The translations under genes were made by a program, and so were the position numbers. From Streptomyces sp. T12 (lineage in GTDB: Bacteria > Actinomycetota > Actinomycetes > Streptomycetales > Streptomycetaceae): DNA of 64,000 bases. The stretch lies in the NCBI RefSeq assembly GCF_028736035.1, contig NZ_CP117866.1, positions 6,634,001-6,698,000 of the forward strand, written 5' to 3'. The stretch's first letter is position 1; each line of letters starts with the position of its first letter. The notes below the pieces were generated by a model. It saw only the letters and a program-made list of their open reading frames with translations. It did not search any database and was not told the origin of the DNA. Of the stretch, positions 19,562-27,552 are shown in pieces.

Positions 19562-20122
19562 ATGGACCGCCTCGACGACATGGACCACCGAAGCCTCGGG
19601 GGCACGGAACGCCGAAGCCTCCGGGGCACGGAACGCCGAATCCTTTCGGCGTTCCACGCCCGCGGCCGCGACCCACGCGTCGCCACCGCCGCGCGCGCCC
19701 TGTCCTGGGCCGGCGAGCACGGCGCGCTGTGGCTGGCGGCGGGCCTCGCGGGGGCCGCCGTGGACGGGGGGCGACGCGGCGCCTGGTTGCGCGGCACGGC
19801 GCTCACCGCGGGGGCGCACCTCGTCAGCATGGGTGTGAAAAGGGTGGTGCGCCGCCCGCGCCCGGCGCATGTCACGCCCCTCGTGCACACCGTCGGCCGG
19901 CACTCCTTCCCCAGCTCCCACGCGACCTCCGCCGCGGCCGCCGCCGTCGCCTACGGCGCGCTCGGCGCGTACGTGATCCCGCCGCTCGCCGCCGCGATGT
20001 GCGTGTCACGCCTGGTCGTCGGCGTGCACTACCCCTCGGACGTGGCGGCGGGCGCGGCCCTGGGGGCGCTCACGGCGTGCGTCGGGGCGGGCTGGGTGAG
20101 GAAGGGGAGCGCCCATGACTGA
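19562..20122 (+). CDS. PAP2-family membrane phosphatase (probable decaprenyl-phosphoribose-5-phosphate phosphatase)
   Basis: A 186-residue membrane protein with all three phosphatase motifs: KRVVRRPRP (93-101), PSSH (117-120) and SRLVVGVHYPSD with H156 and D160. In mycobacteria the homologue Rv3807c, next to the UbiA-type gene, is proposed to remove the 5-phosphate from decaprenyl-phospho-ribose-5-phosphate. The N-terminus has a duplicated SLGGTERR/SLRGTERR segment and is poorly conserved in kind, so the real start may be internal. It overlaps the next gene by 8 bp. Confidence 0.87.
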   Translation: MDRLDDMDHRSLGGTERRSLRGTERRILSAFHARGRDPRVATAARALSWAGEHGALWLAAGLAGAAVDGGRRGAWLRGTALTAGAHLVSMGVKRVVRRPRPAHVTPLVHTVGRHSFPSSHATSAAAAAVAYGALGAYVIPPLAAAMCVSRLVVGVHYPSDVAAGAALGALTACVGAGWVRKGSAHD

Positions 20123-21107
20123 GGCAGCGCCCCTCACTGGTGCCGCGCACACCAGGGAAGCGATGCTCCACGAGCAGCGCACGCCCCCGCGACAGGCCGC
20201 ACCACCACCCCGCGAACGCGGCCTCCGCGCGCTTGCACAAGGCCTCCTCAGAACCGCGCGCCCCAAGCAGTGGGTCAAGAACATCCTGGTCATCGCCGCT
20301 CCGGCCGCCGCCGGTGAGCTCTTCTCGACCCGGGCCCTGACCCAACTCGGGCTCGTCTTCGCCCTCTTCACCGCCTGTGCCGCCGCCGTCTATCTGATCA
20401 ACGACGCCCGTGACGCCGAGGCGGACCGTGCGCACCCCACGAAGTGCCACCGCCCGATCGCCGCCGGACAGGTCCCCGTGCCCGTCGCGTACGCCGTCGG
20501 AGGCGCCCTCGCCGTCCTCGCGCCGGCCGCCGCGGCCTGGCTGACCTCGCCCGCCGTCGCGGCCCTGCTCACGGCCTACCTCGGCATGCAACTGGCGTAC
20601 TGCGTCAGCCTCAAGCACGTCCTGGTCGTCGACCTCGTCGTCGTCACGACCGGGTTCCTGATGCGGGCGATGGTCGGCGGGCTCGCGCTCGGCATCCCGC
20701 TGTCGCGCTGGTTCCTCATCACGACGGGGTTCGGGGCGCTGTTCATGGTGTCCGCCAAGCGCTACTCCGAGGCCGTGCAGATGGCCGGGAAAGCGGGCGC
20801 CACGCGCGCGTTGCTCACCGAGTACACCACCGGCTACCTGCGCTTCGTCTGGCAGTTGGCGGCCGGGGTCGCCGTCCTCGCGTACTGCCTGTGGGCCCTG
20901 GAGGAGGGCGGCGTCCCGCACACCAGCGTGCTGCCCTGGCGCCAGCTGTCCATGGTCGCCTTCATCCTCGCGATCCTGCGTTACGCCGTCTTCGCCGACC
21001 GCGGCACCGCGGGCGAACCCGAGGACGTCGTCCTGCACGACCGCGCGCTCGCCGTCATCGGCATGGCGTGGCTGGCGATGTACGGGCTGGCGGTGGCCAA
21101 TTGGTAG
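20115..21107 (+). CDS. Decaprenyl-phosphate phosphoribosyltransferase-like UbiA family protein
   Basis: A 330-residue polytopic membrane protein of the UbiA prenyltransferase superfamily. The first Asp-rich motif is NDARDAEADRAHPTKCHRPIAAG (N96, D97, D100, D104), and YCVSLKHVLVVDLVVVTTGFLMRAMVGG is strongly like Rv3806c (DPPR synthase), which joins polyprenyl phosphate and PRPP. The first 45 residues are a poorly structured extension. It overlaps the PAP2 gene by 8 bp and the GtrA gene by about 7 bp, so the three are one transcription unit. Confidence 0.9.
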   Translation: MTEAAPLTGAAHTREAMLHEQRTPPRQAAPPPRERGLRALAQGLLRTARPKQWVKNILVIAAPAAAGELFSTRALTQLGLVFALFTACAAAVYLINDARDAEADRAHPTKCHRPIAAGQVPVPVAYAVGGALAVLAPAAAAWLTSPAVAALLTAYLGMQLAYCVSLKHVLVVDLVVVTTGFLMRAMVGGLALGIPLSRWFLITTGFGALFMVSAKRYSEAVQMAGKAGATRALLTEYTTGYLRFVWQLAAGVAVLAYCLWALEEGGVPHTSVLPWRQLSMVAFILAILRYAVFADRGTAGEPEDVVLHDRALAVIGMAWLAMYGLAVANW

Positions 21108-21541
21108 GCACGCGTGCGTGGGGCGACCGACGCGAACTCCTCGGCTTCGCCGCCGTCGGTCTCCTCGCCTACGCGGTCGACCTCGCCCTCTTCACCTGCC
21201 TGCGCGGTCCCGCCGCCCTGGACCCCCTCACCGCCAAGGCCCTCTCCTTCGTCGTCGGCTGCACGGTCGCCTACGCCGGGAACGCGCTCGGCACCTACCG
21301 CCACACCCACCCGAGGGGCGTGCGCCCCTATGCCGTCTTCTTCGTGGTGAACGTCGCCGGAGCGGCCGTACAGCTTCTGTGTCTCGCCGTGAGCCACTAC
21401 GGCCTCGGCCTCACCTCACAGCGTGCGGACACCGTCTCCGGGGCAGGAATCGGGATGGTGCTGGCTACAGTCCTGCGGTTCTGGGGCACTCGGACATTGG
21501 TCTTCCGCACGGAGGGCAGAGTCGGATCATGGACTGGCTGA
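21101..21541 (+). CDS. GtrA-like flippase family membrane protein
   Basis: About 146 residues with four membrane helices and the GtrA landmarks ELLGFAAVGLLAYAVDLALF, FVVGCTVAYAGNALGTYRH and VLRFWGTRTLVFR. Mycobacterial Rv3789, next to dprE1/dprE2, belongs to this family and has been linked to handling of lipid-linked arabinose across the membrane. The start is uncertain: TTG 21101 overlaps the UbiA stop by 7 bp, and an in-frame GTG at 21068 is the alternative. Its stop overlaps the start of the BrkB-like gene by 13 bp. Confidence 0.82.
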   Translation: MVGTRAWGDRRELLGFAAVGLLAYAVDLALFTCLRGPAALDPLTAKALSFVVGCTVAYAGNALGTYRHTHPRGVRPYAVFFVVNVAGAAVQLLCLAVSHYGLGLTSQRADTVSGAGIGMVLATVLRFWGTRTLVFRTEGRVGSWTG

Positions 21542-22572
21542 AGAAACTCCCCGGCATCGGGCCGATGGTGGCCCGGCTGATGACCACGCACGCGTGGCGG
21601 TCGTACGAGCGCATGGACCGGGTGAAGTGGACACGGCTGGCCGCCGCGATGACGTTCACCAGTTTCGTCGCGCTGTTTCCGTTGCTCACCGTGGCCGCTG
21701 CGATCGCCGCCGCGACGCTCAGCACGAGGCAGCAGGACAAGCTCGAGGACAAGATCGCCGACCAGGTCCCCGGCATCTCCGACCAGCTCAACATCGACTC
21801 CCTGGTCCAGAACGCCGGCACCGTCGGCCTCATCGCCGGCGCCGTCCTGCTGTTCACCGGCATCGGCTGGGTCGGCTCCATGCGCGAGTGCCTGCGCGCG
21901 GTGTGGGAGCTGCCCGAGGACGAGGGGAACCCTGTCCTGCGCAAGGCCAAGGACGCGGGCGTCCTGGTCGGCTTCGGGGGCGCCGTGCTCCTGACGCTCG
22001 CGGCCTCCGCCGTCGCCTCCGCCATGGTCGGCTGGATCACCCGGCAGCTCGGCATCGACGAGGGCGGCTGGGGCGGGGTGCTGCTGCAGATCGCCGCCTT
22101 CCTCGTCGCCGTACTCGCCGACTTCCTGCTCCTGCTGTACGTCCTGACCCTGCTGCCCCGCGTCGAACCGCCGCGCCGCCGGCTGATGGTGGCCGCGCTG
22201 ATCGGCGCGGTCGGGTTCGAGCTGCTGAAACTGCTGCTGAGCGGCTATATGCAGGGCGTGGCCACGAAGAGCATGTACGGCGCGTTCGGCGTGCCGGTCG
22301 CCCTGCTGCTGTGGATCAACTTCACCGCGAAGCTGGTGGTGTTCTGCGCCGCCTGGACGGCGACGCAGGGCAAGGAGGCCGAACTCGCCCACGAGTCGGA
22401 CGACTCGGGCGAGGCCGAGAAGGCCGGGGGCCCCGAGAAGGCCGGGGGCCCCGAGAAGGCCGGGGGCCCCGAGAAGGCCGGGGGCCCCGAGAAGCTCCGG
22501 GGCCCCGAAAAACCCGGGGTCAGGGACGGCTCCGGCGGCGCACCAGGTCGGGCAGCGGCCACCGGCGGTTGA
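21529..22572 (+). CDS. YihY/BrkB family inner-membrane protein with repeat tail
   Basis: A 347-residue membrane protein with about six helices, typical of YihY/virulence factor BrkB (MTFTSFVALFPLLTVAAAI; TGIGWVGSMRECLRAVWELPEDEGNPVLRKAKD; MYGAFGVPVALLLWINFTAKLVVFCAAW). The molecular function of the family is unsettled. ATG 21529 overlaps the GtrA stop. The cytoplasmic C-terminus is a repeat of EKAGGP encoded by an 18-bp tandem array, and the last 53 bp overlap the end of the convergent carboxypeptidase gene. Confidence 0.87.
   Translation: MDWLKKLPGIGPMVARLMTTHAWRSYERMDRVKWTRLAAAMTFTSFVALFPLLTVAAAIAAATLSTRQQDKLEDKIADQVPGISDQLNIDSLVQNAGTVGLIAGAVLLFTGIGWVGSMRECLRAVWELPEDEGNPVLRKAKDAGVLVGFGGAVLLTLAASAVASAMVGWITRQLGIDEGGWGGVLLQIAAFLVAVLADFLLLLYVLTLLPRVEPPRRRLMVAALIGAVGFELLKLLLSGYMQGVATKSMYGAFGVPVALLLWINFTAKLVVFCAAWTATQGKEAELAHESDDSGEAEKAGGPEKAGGPEKAGGPEKAGGPEKLRGPEKPGVRDGSGGAPGRAAATGG
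22417..22521. repeat. 18-bp tandem array in the end of the BrkB-like gene
   Basis: Four identical 18-bp units (GAGAAGGCCGGGGGCCCC) at 22417-22488 are followed by one altered unit (GAGAAGCTCCGGGGCCCC, to 22506) and a degenerate sixth. Each unit encodes EKAGGP and contains the self-complementary core GGGGCCCC, so the RNA can fold into several hairpins on either strand right at the convergent junction. Confidence 0.95.
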
Positions 22573-23806
22573 TCAGGAACGCGCCCGCCGCGAGCAGCAC
22601 CAGCACCCCACCGGCGATCCCGAGCGCGACGCCGATGCCGGTCGAGCCGCTCGCGGCCGAGGCGCCCACCGCCGACTTCGAGGACTTCTCGGCGTTCCCG
22701 GCGCCACCGGCCTCACCGGAGTCGTTCGCACCCGGCTGGGCGCTGGCCTGCGTCGCGCTCCTCGGCGGCACCAGCTCACCCACCGGCTGCACCTTGCCGG
22801 CCGCCTGGAAGCCCCAGTCGAAGAGCCTCGCGGTCTCCTTGTAGACCTCGTTGTGCTCGCTCTTCTCGGGGTTCATGACCGTGACGAGCAGCACCTTGCC
22901 GCCCCGCTCGGCCACGCCGGTGAAGGTGGCGCCGGCGTTGGTGGTGTTGCCGTTCTTGACGCCGGCGATGCCCTGGTAGACGGAGATGTCGGAGTCGCCG
23001 CTCAGCAGCCGGTTGGTGTTCTGGATCTCGAAGGACTCCCGGACGGACTTGCCCTTCTTGTTCTTCTTCGTCTCGCCCGGGAACTTCGCGGTGACGGTCG
23101 AGCAGTACTCCCGGAAGTCCTTCTTCTGCAGCCCGGAGCGGGCGATCAGGGTGAGGTCGTACGCCGACGAGACCTGGCGCGGAGCGTCGTAGCCGTCGGG
23201 GGATTCCGCGTGCGTGTCGAGGGCCTGGAGCTCCTCGGCGTGCTCGTTCATCTCCTTGACGGTGTTGTCGATCCCGCCGTTCATCTTCGACAGGACGTGC
23301 ACGGCGTCGTTGCCGGAGCGCAGGAAGACCCCGAGCCACAGGTCGTGGACGGAGTACGTCTCGCCCTCCTTTATCCCGACCATGCTGGAGCCGGACCCGA
23401 TGTCCGCCAGGTCGGAGGGGACGACCTTGTGCTTCATGGTCTTCGGGAACTTCGGCAGCACCGTGTCGGCGAACAGCATCTTCATGGTGCTCGCGGGCGC
23501 CAGCCGCCAGTGCGGGTTGTGCGCCGCAAGCACATCGCCGGACTCTGCGTCGGCGACGACCCAGGAGCGGGCGGACAGGTCCTTGGGCAGGACGGGGACA
23601 CCGCTCGCGAGGTTCACCTGCGTGCCGGGCTGCCCCAGCCGCTCGCCGCCCACGGTCGACATGTTCGCCGGGGGAGTGGCCGACGGACTCGTACTCGGTG
23701 ACGGCTTGGGAGCCGCGTAGGAGACGGGCGCGGTCAGCGCAAGGGACGACAGGACGGCGGAAGTGACCAGCAGGGAGCGCCTGACGGTCTTCTTGGGTGC
23801 GGGCAC
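22520..23806 (-). CDS. D-alanyl-D-alanine carboxypeptidase (serine-type, PBP5-like)
   Basis: A 428-residue exported, membrane-anchored peptidoglycan carboxypeptidase. It has a signal peptide ending near VSYAAP, a Ser/Pro linker, catalytic STMK (S106-K109), SGN (S164-N166), and KNG (K284-G286) in place of the usual KTG. A C-terminal helix (IGVALGIAGGVLVLLAAGAFLI) and short basic tail anchor it. It trims the terminal D-Ala of stem peptides. GTG 23806 gives a normal signal peptide; the frame runs further upstream but antisense to the next gene's promoter. The end overlaps the convergent BrkB-like gene. Confidence 0.9.
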   Translation of the reverse strand: MPAPKKTVRRSLLVTSAVLSSLALTAPVSYAAPKPSPSTSPSATPPANMSTVGGERLGQPGTQVNLASGVPVLPKDLSARSWVVADAESGDVLAAHNPHWRLAPASTMKMLFADTVLPKFPKTMKHKVVPSDLADIGSGSSMVGIKEGETYSVHDLWLGVFLRSGNDAVHVLSKMNGGIDNTVKEMNEHAEELQALDTHAESPDGYDAPRQVSSAYDLTLIARSGLQKKDFREYCSTVTAKFPGETKKNKKGKSVRESFEIQNTNRLLSGDSDISVYQGIAGVKNGNTTNAGATFTGVAERGGKVLLVTVMNPEKSEHNEVYKETARLFDWGFQAAGKVQPVGELVPPRSATQASAQPGANDSGEAGGAGNAEKSSKSAVGASAASGSTGIGVALGIAGGVLVLLAAGAFLINRRWPLPDLVRRRSRP

Positions 23807-23897
23807 GACCGAGAACGTACATGCCGTTCCCACGGAAGTCCCGCTTCTGCCCCCACCCCGCTCGGAGGACCGGACACCCGACGGCGATACTGAACTC

Positions 23898-24137
23898 ATG
23901 AAGCTCAGCCGCCCCGTCTCCTGGTTCCTGCTCGCCTTCGGAGTGTGGAGCTGGGTCATCTGGGTCACTTTCGTCAAAAACCTGATCAAGGACAGCAGCG
24001 GGCTCGCGTTCGATGACGGTCACCCGACGGCGTACTTCTGGGTGCACCTGCTGCTCGCCGTCGTCTCCTTCGTATTGGGGACGGTCGTCGGGGTCATCGG
24101 GTTGCGCGGAGTGCGCGCACTGCGCCGGATGTCATAG
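23898..24137 (+). CDS. Small membrane protein of unknown function
   Basis: A 79-residue protein with two membrane helices (residues 8-30, SWFLLAFGVWSWVIWVTFV; and 50-72, HLLLAVVSFVLGTVVGVIGL) joined by a polar loop with DDGHPTAYFWVH, and a basic C-terminus. I recognise it as the sort of short protein conserved next to the carboxypeptidase in streptomycetes, but no function is known. ATG 23898 lies 91 bp from the divergent carboxypeptidase start, so the two promoters face apart. Confidence 0.8.
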   Translation: MKLSRPVSWFLLAFGVWSWVIWVTFVKNLIKDSSGLAFDDGHPTAYFWVHLLLAVVSFVLGTVVGVIGLRGVRALRRMS

Positions 24138-24194
24138 GAACTCGGCCAAGGCCCGGGACGTTCACTCGGCAGGCAAAGGAAAGGGAACGTCGGC

Positions 24195-25613
24195 GTGGTC
24201 ATCGTCTTCGCGCTTGTCGCACTGCTTGTGTTGTCCGCCCTGGTGGCGGGCAACTGGTTCGTGTGGCGCCGCCTCTTCCGCGACACGACCCGCGGCCCCG
24301 GGTTCGTGCGCCGCGCGGGCGTGGTGGTGATCGCCGGCGGCTGGGCGCTGACGATCGGTGCCCTCGTCGCCGAGCGCGGGGGCGCGCCCTTCCGGCTCCA
24401 GCAGATCCTGGCCTGGCCGGGCTTCCTGTGGCTGGCCCTGTCGATATACCTGCTGCTGGGTGTGGTGGCGGGTGAAGTCGTACGACCACTGCTGCGGCGG
24501 TGGGTCGAACGGCGGGCGCGCGCCGGGGAAGCCGTAGCGGAGCAGCCGGAGCTCGTGCCGGCGGGAGCGACGGCGGTCACGGCACTCGCCACGGCACCCG
24601 CCACAACAACCGCCACGGCACCCGCCACAACAACCGCCACCAAGTCGGCCGAGACCACGACGGCACCGACCTCGGGTCCCACGACCGCCCCGACCTCAGC
24701 GCTCAAGACCGACCCGCCCCCGTCGTCCGCGACCGACCCGACCACCGCCCCCGACCCGACCACGGCCCCCGACCCGGTCCCGGCGGACCCGTCCCGCCGG
24801 CTCTTCGTCTCCCGAGTCGTCGCCGGTGCCGCAGCCGCGGCTGCCGTGGGAACCGTCGGCTACGGCACCTACGGCGTGCTGCGCGGCCCGCAGGTGAAGC
24901 GGGTCACCGTCCCGCTGGCCAAGCTCCCGCGCGCGGCGCACGGTTACCGGATCGCGGTCGTCAGCGACATCCACCTGGGCCCGGTCCTGGGCCGGGGCTT
25001 CGCCCAGAAGGTCGTCGACACGATCAACGGCACCCAGCCCGACCTCATCGCAGTGGTCGGCGACCTGGTGGACGGCAGCGTGAAGGACCTCGGTCCGGCG
25101 GCGGCCCCGCTCGCCCAACTCCGGGCGAGACATGGCGCGTTCTTCGTCACCGGCAACCACGAGTACTTCTCGGGCGCCGAGCAGTGGGTCGACGAGGTAC
25201 GCCGCCTGGGCCTGCGCCCGCTGGAGAACGCGCGCACCGAGCTGCCCCACTTCGACCTGGCCGGCGTCAACGACGTCGCGGGCGAGAGCGAGGGCCAGGG
25301 CCCCGACTTCGCCAAGGCCCTCGGCGACCGGGACAGGGCACGCGCGTGTGTGCTCCTCGCCCACCAGCCGGTCCAGATCCACGACGCCGTCGACCACGGC
25401 GTCGACCTCCAGCTCTCCGGCCACACCCACGGCGGGCAGCTCTGGCCCGGCAACCTCGTCGCGGACCTGGCCAACCCGACCCTGGCCGGCCTGGAGCGCT
25501 ACGGCGACACCCAGCTGTACGTCAGCCGGGGCGCGGGCGCCTGGGGCCCGCCGACGCGCGTGGGCGCCCCGTCGGACATCACGGTGATCGAGCTGGCGTC
25601 CCGTCAGGCCTGA
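24195..25613 (+). CDS. Membrane-anchored metallophosphoesterase (YkuE/YaeI-like)
   Basis: A 472-residue protein. It has about three N-terminal membrane helices (up to residue 100), a basic stretch, a long Thr/Ala/Pro-rich linker (about 115-200), a twin-Arg-like hydrophobic segment (RRLFVSRVVAGAAAAAAVGTVGYG) and a calcineurin-like phosphoesterase domain with all metal-ligand blocks: SDIHLGPVLG, VGDLVDG, GNHEYFSG and GHTHGGQLWPG. Family members cleave phosphoesters such as lipid A precursors or other lipid-linked phosphates. The domain is probably outside the membrane. GTG 24195 is the first start before the first helix. Confidence 0.87.
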   Translation: MVIVFALVALLVLSALVAGNWFVWRRLFRDTTRGPGFVRRAGVVVIAGGWALTIGALVAERGGAPFRLQQILAWPGFLWLALSIYLLLGVVAGEVVRPLLRRWVERRARAGEAVAEQPELVPAGATAVTALATAPATTTATAPATTTATKSAETTTAPTSGPTTAPTSALKTDPPPSSATDPTTAPDPTTAPDPVPADPSRRLFVSRVVAGAAAAAAVGTVGYGTYGVLRGPQVKRVTVPLAKLPRAAHGYRIAVVSDIHLGPVLGRGFAQKVVDTINGTQPDLIAVVGDLVDGSVKDLGPAAAPLAQLRARHGAFFVTGNHEYFSGAEQWVDEVRRLGLRPLENARTELPHFDLAGVNDVAGESEGQGPDFAKALGDRDRARACVLLAHQPVQIHDAVDHGVDLQLSGHTHGGQLWPGNLVADLANPTLAGLERYGDTQLYVSRGAGAWGPPTRVGAPSDITVIELASRQA

Positions 25614-25826
25614 TGGCGCAGGCCTCGGCAGGGGCGCCACTCCCCACCTGTGAACAGCCTGTGAAACCTGCCGGAAACACCCGTAGGTAAGTTCTTTCCC
25701 ATGTCGCCAGAATCCTCTTCCCCCTGATGAAACCCATGTGATTAGGTGTGCGCGCCACTTAGGGGAGTGGCTCAAATCCATTGCTCATGCGGGGGCCCTT
25801 CGAGGGCCTGGGGAGAGGGCACACCC
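25614..25826. promoter_or_regulatory. Intergenic upstream region of solute-binding protein
   Basis: This 213-bp region is less G+C-rich than its surroundings, in particular about 25655-25750, as expected for a promoter region. It includes the direct pair TGTGAACAGCCTGTGAAAC near 25649 and ends in GGGGAGAGGGC, the ribosome binding site for ATG 25827. No clear operator or riboswitch was recognised. Confidence 0.4.
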
Positions 25827-27383
25827 ATGCGTTCGGTTCGCATGCGGATTCTCGCGACGCTGCTCGTGCTGGCGGCCGTGGGAGTGGGCGGCTGGCAGTT
25901 GTTGCCGTCACAGCAGAACGAGGACAGGACCATCACGGTCGGCACGACGGACGCTGTCACGGCGCTGGACCCGGCCGGTGCCTATGACGCCGGTTCCTGG
26001 GCGCTGTTCAACAACGTCTTCCAGTCGCTGCTGACCTTCGAGCCGGGCGGCGTCACACCCGTGCCGGACGCGGCCCAGAGCTGCACCTTCGACGGCGCCG
26101 ACCTCAAGACCTATCGCTGCGAGTTGCGCGAGGGCCTCACCTTCCCGAGCGGGCGCGCCATGACCGCCGAGGACGTCAAGTACTCCTTCGACCGCGTCAA
26201 GCGGATCAAGTCGGATGTCGGCCCGTCCTCGCTGCTGGACACCCTCAACTCGGTGAACGCGAGCGGCCGTACGGTCACCTTCCATCTGTCCTCGCCCGAC
26301 GCCACGTTCCCGCTCAAGGTGGCCACCGGGGTGGGCGCCATCGTCGACCGCGAGAAGTATCCGGCCGACGCGCTCCGCGGCGACAACGCTGTCGACGGCA
26401 CCGGCCCGTACACCCTGACCGCGTATACGAGGGGCAAGAAGGCGGTCCTCGCGCCCAACTCGCACTACAAGGGGGCCCTCAAGGGCACCGGCCGTCCCGT
26501 CGAACTGCGCTACTACGCCGACGCGGACGCCCTCAGCAGCGCCTGGAAGGAGAAGCGGGTCGACGTCGCCACCCGCACGCTGCCGCCCGAGGTCCTCGCC
26601 GGCCTGAACGCCGCCGACCCGGGCCAGCGCGTCTCCGAGGCCGACAGCTCCGAGATCCGCAACCTGTACTTCGACACCCGCGCGGGTTCGCCCCTGCACG
26701 ACGTCCGGGTCCGGCAGGCCATGGCCTGGCTGATCGACCGCGAGAAGCTGGCCGCCACGGTGTACAAGGGGACCGTCGACCCCCTGTACTCGCTGATCCC
26801 GACCGGCATCACCGGCCACACGACGTCGTTCTTCGACACCTATCCCGAGCTCAGCACCGCCAAGGCGCGCGCCCTGCTCACCGAGGCTGGCGTCAGCCTG
26901 CCCGTCCGCTTCACCTACGGCTACGGCACCGGCCGCGGCTCCGCAGCCGCGGAGGCCGCCGCGATCAAGCGGCAACTGGAGGCGAGCGGCCTGTTCAAGG
27001 TGACGCTCAAGGGCTACGAGTGGACCGACTTCCAAAAGCGCTGGGCGAGCGGCAAGCTCGACGCGTACGCCGTCGGCTGGGTCGCCGACTTCCCCGACCC
27101 GGACACCTACGGCGGCCCGCTCGTCGGCACCGACGGCACCATGAACACCGGGTACGGCAACAAGACCGTCGACCGGCTGATCACCTCCAGCCAGCAGTAC
27201 GCCGACCGCAGCGAGGCCGTCCGGGACTTCCGCTCGCTGCAGGAGGCCGTGGCCCGCGACGTCCCGGTGATCCCGCTGTGGCAGGCCAAGGAGTACGTCG
27301 TCACCAGCGAGGAAGTCGGCGGTGGCCAGTATCTGTCGGACGGCACCGGTGTCTTCCGGCTCTGGCGCCTCACCTGGATCTAG
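25827..27383 (+). CDS. ABC transporter substrate-binding protein, family 5 (peptide/nickel type)
   Basis: A 518-residue exported solute-binding protein of the OppA/DppA class. The N-terminus (RMRILATLLVLAAVGVGGWQLL) is a signal anchor without a lipobox cysteine. Typical landmarks are TITVGTTDAVTALDPAGAYD, REGLTFPSGRAMTAEDVKYSFDRVK, and DVRVRQAMAWLIDREKL. It binds an oligopeptide or similar ligand, but no permease or ATPase gene is adjacent, so it is an orphan. ATG 25827 has a GGGGAGAGGG binding site; an earlier in-frame ATG lacks one. The last codons (LTWI) belong to the first copy of a downstream 18-bp repeat. Confidence 0.88.
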   Translation: MRSVRMRILATLLVLAAVGVGGWQLLPSQQNEDRTITVGTTDAVTALDPAGAYDAGSWALFNNVFQSLLTFEPGGVTPVPDAAQSCTFDGADLKTYRCELREGLTFPSGRAMTAEDVKYSFDRVKRIKSDVGPSSLLDTLNSVNASGRTVTFHLSSPDATFPLKVATGVGAIVDREKYPADALRGDNAVDGTGPYTLTAYTRGKKAVLAPNSHYKGALKGTGRPVELRYYADADALSSAWKEKRVDVATRTLPPEVLAGLNAADPGQRVSEADSSEIRNLYFDTRAGSPLHDVRVRQAMAWLIDREKLAATVYKGTVDPLYSLIPTGITGHTTSFFDTYPELSTAKARALLTEAGVSLPVRFTYGYGTGRGSAAAEAAAIKRQLEASGLFKVTLKGYEWTDFQKRWASGKLDAYAVGWVADFPDPDTYGGPLVGTDGTMNTGYGNKTVDRLITSSQQYADRSEAVRDFRSLQEAVARDVPVIPLWQAKEYVVTSEEVGGGQYLSDGTGVFRLWRLTWI

Positions 27384-27458
27384 CGCCCCACCCGGGTCTA
27401 GCACCTCACCGGGATCCAGCACCTCGCCTGGATCTGTGCGCCTCACCTGGATCTGGCG
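27368..27458. repeat. Five tandem 18-19 bp repeats at and after the end of the solute-binding protein gene
   Basis: Five consecutive copies based on CCTCACCTGGATCTAGCG begin in the last codons of the upstream gene and continue into the spacer. Units 1 and 5 differ at one position; units 2-4 are more diverged, and unit 4 has one extra base. The stop codon TAG lies in unit 1. No hairpin with a U-tract is present. Confidence 0.93.
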
Positions 27459-27552
27459 CGATCACGCTGCCTTGACATGACATGCGGTGATGCCGGGCAG
27501 GCACTCGGCACTGCACCATGTGACGGAGGTGTGCGCGGGGTGAGGAGCAAAC

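Noticed and set aside
18450..19890. Longer starts for the DprE1 and DprE2 homologues
   Set aside because: The extended sequences are low complexity or antisense to the divergent phosphatase gene and do not fit the family N-termini.
22417..22521. CRISPR-like regular repeat
   Set aside because: Units are 18 bp and contiguous without spacers, in frame within a protein gene.
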